DNA of 64,000 nucleotides, taken from positions 16,595,682 through 16,659,681 of the forward strand of contig NC_061082.1 of NCBI RefSeq assembly GCF_021917145.1, read 5' to 3'. The notes below the pieces were generated by a model. That model saw only the letters and a list, made by a program, of their open reading frames with translations, was not told the origin of the DNA and did no database searches. This DNA is from Hypomesus transpacificus (Eukaryota > Chordata > Actinopteri > Osmeriformes > Osmeridae). Both the position numbers and the translations under genes were made by a program. Of this stretch, positions 1 through 10,633 are shown in pieces (the first letter of the stretch is position 1; every line of letters begins with the position of its first letter).

Positions 1-48
1 GAATAGTCCAATGACACCAAGAGAAAGCAGCACATATACGTTCAATGA

Positions 49-91
<43 letters not shown>

Positions 92-182
92 GATAACAAC
101 ACTAAGAATGAAGTCAAACTGACCACAAAAAACTAAGGAGGAATCCCAAGGCAAACTGAGCTACTGGGCAGAGCGCTGTCAT

Positions 183-188
183 GTATAA
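183..188 (+). promoter_or_regulatory. TATA-like upstream element of 5S gene (copy 1; repeated in every unit)
   Basis: The sequence TATAAG begins 32 bases before the 5S start, where fish 5S genes often carry a TATA-like element. Base -1 is C, as is common for 5S genes. The same sequence is present in front of all 19 copies. Confidence 0.6.
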
Positions 189-214
189 GTAGCCTATGAC
201 CCACTCCTTCCTTC

Positions 215-334
215 GCTTACGGCCATACCACCCTGAACACGCCCGATCTCGTCCGATCTCGGAAGCTAAGCAGGGTCGGGCCTGGTTAGTACTTGGATGG
301 GAGACCGCCTGGGAATACCAGGTGCTGTAAGCTT
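215..334 (+). rRNA. 5S ribosomal RNA, copy 1
   Basis: 120-nt 5S rRNA of the large ribosomal subunit. It starts GCTTACGGCC and ends GTGCTGTAAGCTT, and these two ends pair to form helix I. The internal Pol III control region is intact: the A box (GAAGCTAAGCAGGGT, 262-276) and the C box region (about 294-312, with GGATGGGAGACC) bound by TFIIIA. It differs from the human 5S I remember at only a few positions (for example CTGAACACGCCC for CTGAACGCGCCC). A run of seven T starts at 333 and is followed by a second T run after one C, a normal Pol III stop. Nothing suggests a pseudogene. C-block class A; 853 bp to copy 2. Confidence 0.97.
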
Positions 335-348
335 TTTTTCTTTTTTTT
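333..348 (+). terminator. Pol III T-run terminator of 5S (copy 1; in every unit)
   Basis: Two T runs (7 and 8 T) separated by one C directly follow the mature 5S end. This double stop would block read-through into the convergent U1 gene, which begins 128 bp away. Confidence 0.8.
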
Positions 349-440
349 CTCTTCTCTCACCAGCAGGGGGTACTGTTTCCCCATCTCGTGCCACACCGCT
401 CCTCAACCGCTTGGCTTGACCGGTCTCAAATTTGCCAGAT

Positions 441-457
441 TATTATTTTTCACAAAC
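441..457 (-). promoter_or_regulatory. U1 snRNA 3' box (copy 1; in every unit)
   Basis: Read on the - strand, GTTTGTGAAAAATAATA starts six bases after the U1 3' end. It fits the vertebrate snRNA 3' box consensus GTTT(N0-3)AAA(R)NNAGA in its GTTT and A-run. The 3' box directs Integrator-dependent 3' end formation of Pol II snRNAs. Confidence 0.6.
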
Positions 458-462
458 ATGTT

Positions 463-626
463 CGGGGGAGAGCGCGTACGCAGTCCCCCACTACCAGAAA
501 TTATGCAGTCGAGATTCCCGCATTTGGGGAATTCGCAAAGGTCAGCACAGCCGAAGTGCAATGGCCGAGCCTCGCCCTGGGTGAACCTCCTTCGTGATCA
601 AGGTGTCTCCCCTGCCAGGTAAGTAT
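463..626 (-). ncRNA. U1 spliceosomal snRNA, copy 1
   Basis: Exactly 164 nt, the length of vertebrate U1. The RNA starts ATACTTACCTGGCAGGGG; bases 616-624 encode the ACTTACCTG that pairs with 5' splice sites. The stem-loop I loop GATCACGAAG (590-599) is the U1-70K site. Stem-loop II carries ATTGCAC, the U1A contact. The Sm site AATTTCTGG (494-502) is intact, and stem-loop IV with GGGGGACTGCG closes the RNA. Differences from the human U1 that I remember fall mostly in stems and keep the pairing. The gene points toward the 5S gene of its unit. Being Pol II-transcribed, it relies on the PSE-type promoter on its far side and on the 3' box at 441-457. Confidence 0.95.
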
Positions 627-670
627 GAGTTGGAAGGGAGACGGGTCCTCTGACCCTCGTGCCAAGGCTG

Positions 671-691
671 CCGCAGGCACCCGCGGTACGC
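671..691 (-). promoter_or_regulatory. Candidate proximal sequence element (PSE) of U1, copy 1
   Basis: On the - strand GTACCGCGGGTGCCTGCGG sits at about -63 to -46 from the U1 start, the usual place of a vertebrate PSE. Only the ACCG core resembles known PSEs, and the A-rich right half is absent. The position supports the call more than the sequence does. SNAPc would be the binding factor. Confidence 0.35.
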
Positions 692-708
692 AGACAGGCT
701 GAAAAAGC

Positions 709-730
709 TGCCAATGGAAGGGGCGGGCTG
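709..730 (-). promoter_or_regulatory. CCAAT and GC box upstream of U1, copy 1
   Basis: On the - strand CCCGCCCC (GC box, Sp1-type) and CCATTGGC (CCAAT-type) lie next to each other about 85-105 bp upstream of the U1 start. I found no octamer ATGCAAAT and no Staf site in the spacer, the usual distal elements of snRNA genes. Confidence 0.35.
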
Positions 731-901
731 AAGGGAGCAAGCCCCACCTCCCACTCACACCCATCCCCCCATCCCCCCCATCCCCCCATCCACCCCCGTG
801 GGTCACCCCTCCTCTCCTCTGCCCTGCCCCTTGAAAGTCCACCTCTGATATTAGAATAGTCCAATGACACCAAGAGAAAGCAGCACATATACGTTCAATG
901 A

Positions 902-944
<43 letters not shown>

Positions 945-1067
945 GATAACAACACTAAGAATGAAGTCAAACTGACCACAAAAAACTAAGGAGGAATCCC
1001 AAGGCAAACTGAGCTACTGGGCAGAGCGCTGTCATGTATAAGTAGCCTATGACCCACTCCTTCCTTC

Positions 1068-1187
1068 GCTTACGGCCATACCACCCTGAACACGCCCGAT
1101 CTCGTCCGATCTCGGAAGCTAAGCAGGGTCGGGCCTGGTTAGTACTTGGATGGGAGACCGCCTGGGAATACCAGGTGCTGTAAGCTT
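1068..1187 (+). rRNA. 5S ribosomal RNA, copy 2
   Basis: Sequence as copy 1. C-block class B (four C runs of 6,7,7,6). 864 bp to copy 3. Confidence 0.97.
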
Positions 1188-1315
1188 TTTTTCTTTTTTT
1201 TCTCTTCTCTCACCAGCAGGGGGTACTGTTTCCCCATCTCGTGCCACACCGCTCCTCAACCGCTTGGCTTGACCGGTCTCAAATTTGCCAGATTATTATT
1301 TTTCACAAACATGTT

Positions 1316-1479
1316 CGGGGGAGAGCGCGTACGCAGTCCCCCACTACCAGAAATTATGCAGTCGAGATTCCCGCATTTGGGGAATTCGCAAAGGTCAGCA
1401 CAGCCGAAGTGCAATGGCCGAGCCTCGCCCTGGGTGAACCTCCTTCGTGATCAAGGTGTCTCCCCTGCCAGGTAAGTAT
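1316..1479 (-). ncRNA. U1 snRNA, copy 2
   Basis: 164 nt, same sequence as copy 1. Its 3' flank shares the A variant (base 1283) only with copy 1; all later copies have G there. Confidence 0.95.
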
Positions 1480-1763
1480 GAGTTGGAAGGGAGACGGGTC
1501 CTCTGACCCTCGTGCCAAGGCTGCCGCAGGCACCCGCGGTACGCAGACAGGCTGAAAAAGCTGCCAATGGAAGGGGCGGGCTGAAGGGAGCAAGCCCCAC
1601 CTCCCACTCACACCCATCCCCCCATCCCCCCCATCCCCCCCATCCCCCCATCCACCCCCGTGGGTCACCCCTCCTCTCCTCTGCCCTGCCCCTTGAAAGT
1701 CCACCTCTGATATTAGAATAGTCCAATGACACCAAGAGAAAGCAGCACATATACGTTCAATGA

Positions 1764-1808
<45 letters not shown>

Positions 1809-1931
1809 GATAACAACACTAAGAATGAAGTCAAACTGACCACAAAAAACTAAGGAGGAATCCCAAGGCAAACTGAGCTACTGGGCAGAGCGCTGTCATG
1901 TATAAGTAGCCTATGACCCACTCCTTCCTTC

Positions 1932-2051
1932 GCTTACGGCCATACCACCCTGAACACGCCCGATCTCGTCCGATCTCGGAAGCTAAGCAGGGTCGGGCCT
2001 GGTTAGTACTTGGATGGGAGACCGCCTGGGAATACCAGGTGCTGTAAGCTT
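1932..2051 (+). rRNA. 5S ribosomal RNA, copy 3
   Basis: Intact. C-block class A (6,7,6). 855 bp to copy 4. Confidence 0.97.
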
Positions 2052-2179
2052 TTTTTCTTTTTTTTCTCTTCTCTCACCAGCAGGGGGTACTGTTTCCCCA
2101 TCTCGTGCCACACCGCTCCTCAACCGCTTGGCTTGACCGGTCTCAAGTTTGCCAGATTATTATTTTTCACAAACATGTT

Positions 2180-2343
2180 CGGGGGAGAGCGCGTACGCAG
2201 TCCCCCACTACCAGAAATTATGCAGTCGAGATTCCCGCATTTGGGGAATTCGCAAAGGTCAGCACAGCCGAAGTGCAATGGCCGAGCCTCGCCCTGGGTG
2301 AACCTCCTTCGTGATCAAGGTGTCTCCCCTGCCAGGTAAGTAT
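2180..2343 (-). ncRNA. U1 snRNA, copy 3
   Basis: Intact; first copy with G in the 3' flank variant position. Confidence 0.95.
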
Positions 2344-2618
2344 GAGTTGGAAGGGAGACGGGTCCTCTGACCCTCGTGCCAAGGCTGCCGCAGGCACCCG
2401 CGGTACGCAGACAGGCTGAAAAAGCTGCCAATGGAAGGGGCGGGCTGAAGGGAGCAAGCCCCACCTCCCACTCACACCCATCCCCCCATCCCCCCCATCC
2501 CCCCATCCACCCCCGTGGGTCACCCCTCCTCTCCTCTGCCCTGCCCCTTGAAAGTCCACCTCTGATATTAGAATAGTCCAATGACACCAAGAGAAAGCAG
2601 CACATATACGTTCAATGA

Positions 2619-2663
<45 letters not shown>

Positions 2664-2786
2664 GATAACAACACTAAGAATGAAGTCAAACTGACCACAA
2701 AAAACTAAGGAGGAATCCCAAGGCAAACTGAGCTACTGGGCAGAGCGCTGTCATGTATAAGTAGCCTATGACCCACTCCTTCCTTC

Positions 2787-2906
2787 GCTTACGGCCATAC
2801 CACCCTGAACACGCCCGATCTCGTCCGATCTCGGAAGCTAAGCAGGGTCGGGCCTGGTTAGTACTTGGATGGGAGACCGCCTGGGAATACCAGGTGCTGT
2901 AAGCTT
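2787..2906 (+). rRNA. 5S ribosomal RNA, copy 4
   Basis: Intact. C-block class C (7,7,6). 856 bp to copy 5. Confidence 0.97.
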
Positions 2907-3034
2907 TTTTTCTTTTTTTTCTCTTCTCTCACCAGCAGGGGGTACTGTTTCCCCATCTCGTGCCACACCGCTCCTCAACCGCTTGGCTTGACCGGTCTCA
3001 AGTTTGCCAGATTATTATTTTTCACAAACATGTT

Positions 3035-3198
3035 CGGGGGAGAGCGCGTACGCAGTCCCCCACTACCAGAAATTATGCAGTCGAGATTCCCGCATTTGGG
3101 GAATTCGCAAAGGTCAGCACAGCCGAAGTGCAATGGCCGAGCCTCGCCCTGGGTGAACCTCCTTCGTGATCAAGGTGTCTCCCCTGCCAGGTAAGTAT
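3035..3198 (-). ncRNA. U1 snRNA, copy 4
   Basis: Intact, 164 nt. Confidence 0.95.
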
Positions 3199-3474
3199 GA
3201 GTTGGAAGGGAGACGGGTCCTCTGACCCTCGTGCCAAGGCTGCCGCAGGCACCCGCGGTACGCAGACAGGCTGAAAAAGCTGCCAATGGAAGGGGCGGGC
3301 TGAAGGGAGCAAGCCCCACCTCCCACTCACACCCATCCCCCCCATCCCCCCCATCCCCCCATCCACCCCCGTGGGTCACCCCTCCTCTCCTCTGCCCTGC
3401 CCCTTGAAAGTCCACCTCTGATATTAGAATAGTCCAATGACACCAAGAGAAAGCAGCACATATACGTTCAATGA

Positions 3475-3519
<45 letters not shown>

Positions 3520-3642
3520 GATAACAACACTAAGAATGAAGTCAAACTGACCACAAAAAACTAAGGAGGAATCCCAAGGCAAACTGAGCTACTGGGCAGA
3601 GCGCTGTCATGTATAAGTAGCCTATGACCCACTCCTTCCTTC

Positions 3643-3762
3643 GCTTACGGCCATACCACCCTGAACACGCCCGATCTCGTCCGATCTCGGAAGCTAAGCA
3701 GGGTCGGGCCTGGTTAGTACTTGGATGGGAGACCGCCTGGGAATACCAGGTGCTGTAAGCTT
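3643..3762 (+). rRNA. 5S ribosomal RNA, copy 5
   Basis: Intact. C-block class B. 858 bp to copy 6. Confidence 0.97.
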
Positions 3763-3890
3763 TTTTTCTTTTTTTTCTCTTCTCTCACCAGCAGGGGGTA
3801 CTGTTTCCCCATCTCGTGCCACACCGCTCCTCAACCGCTTGGCTTGACCGGTCTCAAGTTTGCCAGATTATTATTTTTCACAAACATGTT

Positions 3891-4054
3891 CGGGGGAGAG
3901 CGCGTACGCAGTCCCCCACTACCAGAAATTATGCAGTCGAGATTCCCGCATTTGGGGAATTCGCAAAGGTCAGCACAGCCGAAGTGCAATGGCCGAGCCT
4001 CGCCCTGGGTGAACCTCCTTCGTGATCAAGGTGTCTCCCCTGCCAGGTAAGTAT
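3891..4054 (-). ncRNA. U1 snRNA, copy 5
   Basis: Intact, 164 nt. Confidence 0.95.
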
Positions 4055-4338
4055 GAGTTGGAAGGGAGACGGGTCCTCTGACCCTCGTGCCAAGGCTGCC
4101 GCAGGCACCCGCGGTACGCAGACAGGCTGAAAAAGCTGCCAATGGAAGGGGCGGGCTGAAGGGAGCAAGCCCCACCTCCCACTCACACCCATCCCCCCAT
4201 CCCCCCCATCCCCCCCATCCCCCCATCCACCCCCGTGGGTCACCCCTCCTCTCCTCTGCCCTGCCCCTTGAAAGTCCACCTCTGATATTAGAATAGTCCA
4301 ATGACACCAAGAGAAAGCAGCACATATACGTTCAATGA

Positions 4339-4377
<39 letters not shown>

Positions 4378-4500
4378 GATAACAACACTAAGAATGAAGT
4401 CAAACTGACCACAAAAAACTAAGGAGGAATCCCAAGGCAAACTGAGCTACTGGGCAGAGCGCTGTCATGTATAAGTAGCCTATGACCCACTCCTTCCTTC

Positions 4501-4620
4501 GCTTACGGCCATACCACCCTGAACACGCCCGATCTCGTCCGATCTCGGAAGCTAAGCAGGGTCGGGCCTGGTTAGTACTTGGATGGGAGACCGCCTGGGA
4601 ATACCAGGTGCTGTAAGCTT
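4501..4620 (+). rRNA. 5S ribosomal RNA, copy 6
   Basis: Intact. C-block class A. 847 bp to copy 7, the shortest unit, because its (GA)n tract is short. Confidence 0.97.
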
Positions 4621-4748
4621 TTTTTCTTTTTTTTCTCTTCTCTCACCAGCAGGGGGTACTGTTTCCCCATCTCGTGCCACACCGCTCCTCAACCGCTTGG
4701 CTTGACCGGTCTCAAGTTTGCCAGATTATTATTTTTCACAAACATGTT

Positions 4749-4912
4749 CGGGGGAGAGCGCGTACGCAGTCCCCCACTACCAGAAATTATGCAGTCGAGA
4801 TTCCCGCATTTGGGGAATTCGCAAAGGTCAGCACAGCCGAAGTGCAATGGCCGAGCCTCGCCCTGGGTGAACCTCCTTCGTGATCAAGGTGTCTCCCCTG
4901 CCAGGTAAGTAT
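4749..4912 (-). ncRNA. U1 snRNA, copy 6
   Basis: Intact, 164 nt. Confidence 0.95.
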
Positions 4913-5187
4913 GAGTTGGAAGGGAGACGGGTCCTCTGACCCTCGTGCCAAGGCTGCCGCAGGCACCCGCGGTACGCAGACAGGCTGAAAAAGCTGCCAA
5001 TGGAAGGGGCGGGCTGAAGGGAGCAAGCCCCACCTCCCACTCACACCCATCCCCCCATCCCCCCCATCCCCCCATCCACCCCCGTGGGTCACCCCTCCTC
5101 TCCTCTGCCCTGCCCCTTGAAAGTCCACCTCTGATATTAGAATAGTCCAATGACACCAAGAGAAAGCAGCACATATACGTTCAATGA

Positions 5188-5224
<37 letters not shown>

Positions 5225-5347
5225 GATAACAACACTAAGAATGAAGTCAAACTGACCACAAAAAACTAAGGAGGAATCCCAAGGCAAACTGAGCTACTGG
5301 GCAGAGCGCTGTCATGTATAAGTAGCCTATGACCCACTCCTTCCTTC

Positions 5348-5467
5348 GCTTACGGCCATACCACCCTGAACACGCCCGATCTCGTCCGATCTCGGAAGCT
5401 AAGCAGGGTCGGGCCTGGTTAGTACTTGGATGGGAGACCGCCTGGGAATACCAGGTGCTGTAAGCTT
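5348..5467 (+). rRNA. 5S ribosomal RNA, copy 7
   Basis: Intact. C-block class B. 864 bp to copy 8. Confidence 0.97.
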
Positions 5468-5595
5468 TTTTTCTTTTTTTTCTCTTCTCTCACCAGCAGG
5501 GGGTACTGTTTCCCCATCTCGTGCCACACCGCTCCTCAACCGCTTGGCTTGACCGGTCTCAAGTTTGCCAGATTATTATTTTTCACAAACATGTT

Positions 5596-5759
5596 CGGGG
5601 GAGAGCGCGTACGCAGTCCCCCACTACCAGAAATTATGCAGTCGAGATTCCCGCATTTGGGGAATTCGCAAAGGTCAGCACAGCCGAAGTGCAATGGCCG
5701 AGCCTCGCCCTGGGTGAACCTCCTTCGTGATCAAGGTGTCTCCCCTGCCAGGTAAGTAT
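5596..5759 (-). ncRNA. U1 snRNA, copy 7
   Basis: Intact, 164 nt. Confidence 0.95.
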
Positions 5760-6043
5760 GAGTTGGAAGGGAGACGGGTCCTCTGACCCTCGTGCCAAGG
5801 CTGCCGCAGGCACCCGCGGTACGCAGACAGGCTGAAAAAGCTGCCAATGGAAGGGGCGGGCTGAAGGGAGCAAGCCCCACCTCCCACTCACACCCATCCC
5901 CCCATCCCCCCCATCCCCCCCATCCCCCCATCCACCCCCGTGGGTCACCCCTCCTCTCCTCTGCCCTGCCCCTTGAAAGTCCACCTCTGATATTAGAATA
6001 GTCCAATGACACCAAGAGAAAGCAGCACATATACGTTCAATGA

Positions 6044-6088
<45 letters not shown>

Positions 6089-6211
6089 GATAACAACACT
6101 AAGAATGAAGTCAAACTGACCACAAAAAACTAAGGAGGAATCCCAAGGCAAACTGAGCTACTGGGCAGAGCGCTGTCATGTATAAGTAGCCTATGACCCA
6201 CTCCTTCCTTC

Positions 6212-6331
6212 GCTTACGGCCATACCACCCTGAACACGCCCGATCTCGTCCGATCTCGGAAGCTAAGCAGGGTCGGGCCTGGTTAGTACTTGGATGGGAG
6301 ACCGCCTGGGAATACCAGGTGCTGTAAGCTT
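6212..6331 (+). rRNA. 5S ribosomal RNA, copy 8
   Basis: Intact. C-block class D: as class B but two bases shorter just before the first C run. 860 bp to copy 9. Confidence 0.97.
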
Positions 6332-6459
6332 TTTTTCTTTTTTTTCTCTTCTCTCACCAGCAGGGGGTACTGTTTCCCCATCTCGTGCCACACCGCTCCT
6401 CAACCGCTTGGCTTGACCGGTCTCAAGTTTGCCAGATTATTATTTTTCACAAACATGTT

Positions 6460-6623
6460 CGGGGGAGAGCGCGTACGCAGTCCCCCACTACCAGAAATTA
6501 TGCAGTCGAGATTCCCGCATTTGGGGAATTCGCAAAGGTCAGCACAGCCGAAGTGCAATGGCCGAGCCTCGCCCTGGGTGAACCTCCTTCGTGATCAAGG
6601 TGTCTCCCCTGCCAGGTAAGTAT
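6460..6623 (-). ncRNA. U1 snRNA, copy 8
   Basis: Intact, 164 nt. Confidence 0.95.
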
Positions 6624-6905
6624 GAGTTGGAAGGGAGACGGGTCCTCTGACCCTCGTGCCAAGGCTGCCGCAGGCACCCGCGGTACGCAGACAGGCTGAA
6701 AAAGCTGCCAATGGAAGGGGCGGGCTGAAGGGAGCAAGCCCCACCTCCCACTCACACATCCCCCCATCCCCCCCATCCCCCCCATCCCCCCATCCACCCC
6801 CGTGGGTCACCCCTCCTCTCCTCTGCCCTGCCCCTTGAAAGTCCACCTCTGATATTAGAATAGTCCAATGACACCAAGAGAAAGCAGCACATATACGTTC
6901 AATGA

Positions 6906-6948
<43 letters not shown>

Positions 6949-7071
6949 GATAACAACACTAAGAATGAAGTCAAACTGACCACAAAAAACTAAGGAGGAA
7001 TCCCAAGGCAAACTGAGCTACTGGGCAGAGCGCTGTCATGTATAAGTAGCCTATGACCCACTCCTTCCTTC

Positions 7072-7191
7072 GCTTACGGCCATACCACCCTGAACACGCC
7101 CGATCTCGTCCGATCTCGGAAGCTAAGCAGGGTCGGGCCTGGTTAGTACTTGGATGGGAGACCGCCTGGGAATACCAGGTGCTGTAAGCTT
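7072..7191 (+). rRNA. 5S ribosomal RNA, copy 9
   Basis: Intact. C-block class C. 856 bp to copy 10. Confidence 0.97.
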
Positions 7192-7319
7192 TTTTTCTTT
7201 TTTTTCTCTTCTCTCACCAGCAGGGGGTACTGTTTCCCCATCTCGTGCCACACCGCTCCTCAACCGCTTGGCTTGACCGGTCTCAAGTTTGCCAGATTAT
7301 TATTTTTCACAAACATGTT

Positions 7320-7483
7320 CGGGGGAGAGCGCGTACGCAGTCCCCCACTACCAGAAATTATGCAGTCGAGATTCCCGCATTTGGGGAATTCGCAAAGGTC
7401 AGCACAGCCGAAGTGCAATGGCCGAGCCTCGCCCTGGGTGAACCTCCTTCGTGATCAAGGTGTCTCCCCTGCCAGGTAAGTAT
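7320..7483 (-). ncRNA. U1 snRNA, copy 9
   Basis: Intact, 164 nt. Confidence 0.95.
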
Positions 7484-7759
7484 GAGTTGGAAGGGAGACG
7501 GGTCCTCTGACCCTCGTGCCAAGGCTGCCGCAGGCACCCGCGGTACGCAGACAGGCTGAAAAAGCTGCCAATGGAAGGGGCGGGCTGAAGGGAGCAAGCC
7601 CCACCTCCCACTCACACCCATCCCCCCCATCCCCCCCATCCCCCCATCCACCCCCGTGGGTCACCCCTCCTCTCCTCTGCCCTGCCCCTTGAAAGTCCAC
7701 CTCTGATATTAGAATAGTCCAATGACACCAAGAGAAAGCAGCACATATACGTTCAATGA

Positions 7760-7804
<45 letters not shown>

Positions 7805-7927
7805 GATAACAACACTAAGAATGAAGTCAAACTGACCACAAAAAACTAAGGAGGAATCCCAAGGCAAACTGAGCTACTGGGCAGAGCGCTGTCATGTATA
7901 AGTAGCCTATGACCCACTCCTTCCTTC

Positions 7928-8047
7928 GCTTACGGCCATACCACCCTGAACACGCCCGATCTCGTCCGATCTCGGAAGCTAAGCAGGGTCGGGCCTGGTT
8001 AGTACTTGGATGGGAGACCGCCTGGGAATACCAGGTGCTGTAAGCTT
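7928..8047 (+). rRNA. 5S ribosomal RNA, copy 10
   Basis: Intact. C-block class B. 866 bp to copy 11, the longest unit, because its (GA)n tract is long. Confidence 0.97.
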
Positions 8048-8175
8048 TTTTTCTTTTTTTTCTCTTCTCTCACCAGCAGGGGGTACTGTTTCCCCATCTC
8101 GTGCCACACCGCTCCTCAACCGCTTGGCTTGACCGGTCTCAAGTTTGCCAGATTATTATTTTTCACAAACATGTT

Positions 8176-8339
8176 CGGGGGAGAGCGCGTACGCAGTCCC
8201 CCACTACCAGAAATTATGCAGTCGAGATTCCCGCATTTGGGGAATTCGCAAAGGTCAGCACAGCCGAAGTGCAATGGCCGAGCCTCGCCCTGGGTGAACC
8301 TCCTTCGTGATCAAGGTGTCTCCCCTGCCAGGTAAGTAT
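8176..8339 (-). ncRNA. U1 snRNA, copy 10
   Basis: Intact, 164 nt. Confidence 0.95.
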
Positions 8340-8623
8340 GAGTTGGAAGGGAGACGGGTCCTCTGACCCTCGTGCCAAGGCTGCCGCAGGCACCCGCGGT
8401 ACGCAGACAGGCTGAAAAAGCTGCCAATGGAAGGGGCGGGCTGAAGGGAGCAAGCCCCACCTCCCACTCACACCCATCCCCCCATCCCCCCCATCCCCCC
8501 CATCCCCCCATCCACCCCCGTGGGTCACCCCTCCTCTCCTCTGCCCTGCCCCTTGAAAGTCCACCTCTGATATTAGAATAGTCCAATGACACCAAGAGAA
8601 AGCAGCACATATACGTTCAATGA

Positions 8624-8670
<47 letters not shown>

Positions 8671-8793
8671 GATAACAACACTAAGAATGAAGTCAAACTG
8701 ACCACAAAAAACTAAGGAGGAATCCCAAGGCAAACTGAGCTACTGGGCAGAGCGCTGTCATGTATAAGTAGCCTATGACCCACTCCTTCCTTC

Positions 8794-8913
8794 GCTTACG
8801 GCCATACCACCCTGAACACGCCCGATCTCGTCCGATCTCGGAAGCTAAGCAGGGTCGGGCCTGGTTAGTACTTGGATGGGAGACCGCCTGGGAATACCAG
8901 GTGCTGTAAGCTT
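8794..8913 (+). rRNA. 5S ribosomal RNA, copy 11
   Basis: Intact. C-block class C. 856 bp to copy 12. Confidence 0.97.
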
Positions 8914-9041
8914 TTTTTCTTTTTTTTCTCTTCTCTCACCAGCAGGGGGTACTGTTTCCCCATCTCGTGCCACACCGCTCCTCAACCGCTTGGCTTGACC
9001 GGTCTCAAGTTTGCCAGATTATTATTTTTCACAAACATGTT

Positions 9042-9205
9042 CGGGGGAGAGCGCGTACGCAGTCCCCCACTACCAGAAATTATGCAGTCGAGATTCCCGC
9101 ATTTGGGGAATTCGCAAAGGTCAGCACAGCCGAAGTGCAATGGCCGAGCCTCGCCCTGGGTGAACCTCCTTCGTGATCAAGGTGTCTCCCCTGCCAGGTA
9201 AGTAT
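9042..9205 (-). ncRNA. U1 snRNA, copy 11
   Basis: Intact, 164 nt. Confidence 0.95.
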
Positions 9206-9481
9206 GAGTTGGAAGGGAGACGGGTCCTCTGACCCTCGTGCCAAGGCTGCCGCAGGCACCCGCGGTACGCAGACAGGCTGAAAAAGCTGCCAATGGAAGG
9301 GGCGGGCTGAAGGGAGCAAGCCCCACCTCCCACTCACACCCATCCCCCCCATCCCCCCCATCCCCCCATCCACCCCCGTGGGTCACCCCTCCTCTCCTCT
9401 GCCCTGCCCCTTGAAAGTCCACCTCTGATATTAGAATAGTCCAATGACACCAAGAGAAAGCAGCACATATACGTTCAATGA

Positions 9482-9526
<45 letters not shown>

Positions 9527-9649
9527 GATAACAACACTAAGAATGAAGTCAAACTGACCACAAAAAACTAAGGAGGAATCCCAAGGCAAACTGAGCTACT
9601 GGGCAGAGCGCTGTCATGTATAAGTAGCCTATGACCCACTCCTTCCTTC

Positions 9650-9769
9650 GCTTACGGCCATACCACCCTGAACACGCCCGATCTCGTCCGATCTCGGAAG
9701 CTAAGCAGGGTCGGGCCTGGTTAGTACTTGGATGGGAGACCGCCTGGGAATACCAGGTGCTGTAAGCTT
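9650..9769 (+). rRNA. 5S ribosomal RNA, copy 12
   Basis: Intact. C-block class B. 864 bp to copy 13. Confidence 0.97.
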
Positions 9770-9897
9770 TTTTTCTTTTTTTTCTCTTCTCTCACCAGCA
9801 GGGGGTACTGTTTCCCCATCTCGTGCCACACCGCTCCTCAACCGCTTGGCTTGACCGGTCTCAAGTTTGCCAGATTATTATTTTTCACAAACATGTT

Positions 9898-10061
9898 CGG
9901 GGGAGAGCGCGTACGCAGTCCCCCACTACCAGAAATTATGCAGTCGAGATTCCCGCATTTGGGGAATTCGCAAAGGTCAGCACAGCCGAAGTGCAATGGC
10001 CGAGCCTCGCCCTGGGTGAACCTCCTTCGTGATCAAGGTGTCTCCCCTGCCAGGTAAGTAT
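9898..10061 (-). ncRNA. U1 snRNA, copy 12
   Basis: Intact, 164 nt. Confidence 0.95.
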
Positions 10062-10345
10062 GAGTTGGAAGGGAGACGGGTCCTCTGACCCTCGTGCCAA
10101 GGCTGCCGCAGGCACCCGCGGTACGCAGACAGGCTGAAAAAGCTGCCAATGGAAGGGGCGGGCTGAAGGGAGCAAGCCCCACCTCCCACTCACACCCATC
10201 CCCCCATCCCCCCCATCCCCCCCATCCCCCCATCCACCCCCGTGGGTCACCCCTCCTCTCCTCTGCCCTGCCCCTTGAAAGTCCACCTCTGATATTAGAA
10301 TAGTCCAATGACACCAAGAGAAAGCAGCACATATACGTTCAATGA

Positions 10346-10390
<45 letters not shown>

Positions 10391-10513
10391 GATAACAACA
10401 CTAAGAATGAAGTCAAACTGACCACAAAAAACTAAGGAGGAATCCCAAGGCAAACTGAGCTACTGGGCAGAGCGCTGTCATGTATAAGTAGCCTATGACC
10501 CACTCCTTCCTTC

Positions 10514-10633
10514 GCTTACGGCCATACCACCCTGAACACGCCCGATCTCGTCCGATCTCGGAAGCTAAGCAGGGTCGGGCCTGGTTAGTACTTGGATGGG
10601 AGACCGCCTGGGAATACCAGGTGCTGTAAGCTT
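10514..10633 (+). rRNA. 5S ribosomal RNA, copy 13
   Basis: Intact. C-block class A. 853 bp to copy 14. Confidence 0.97.
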
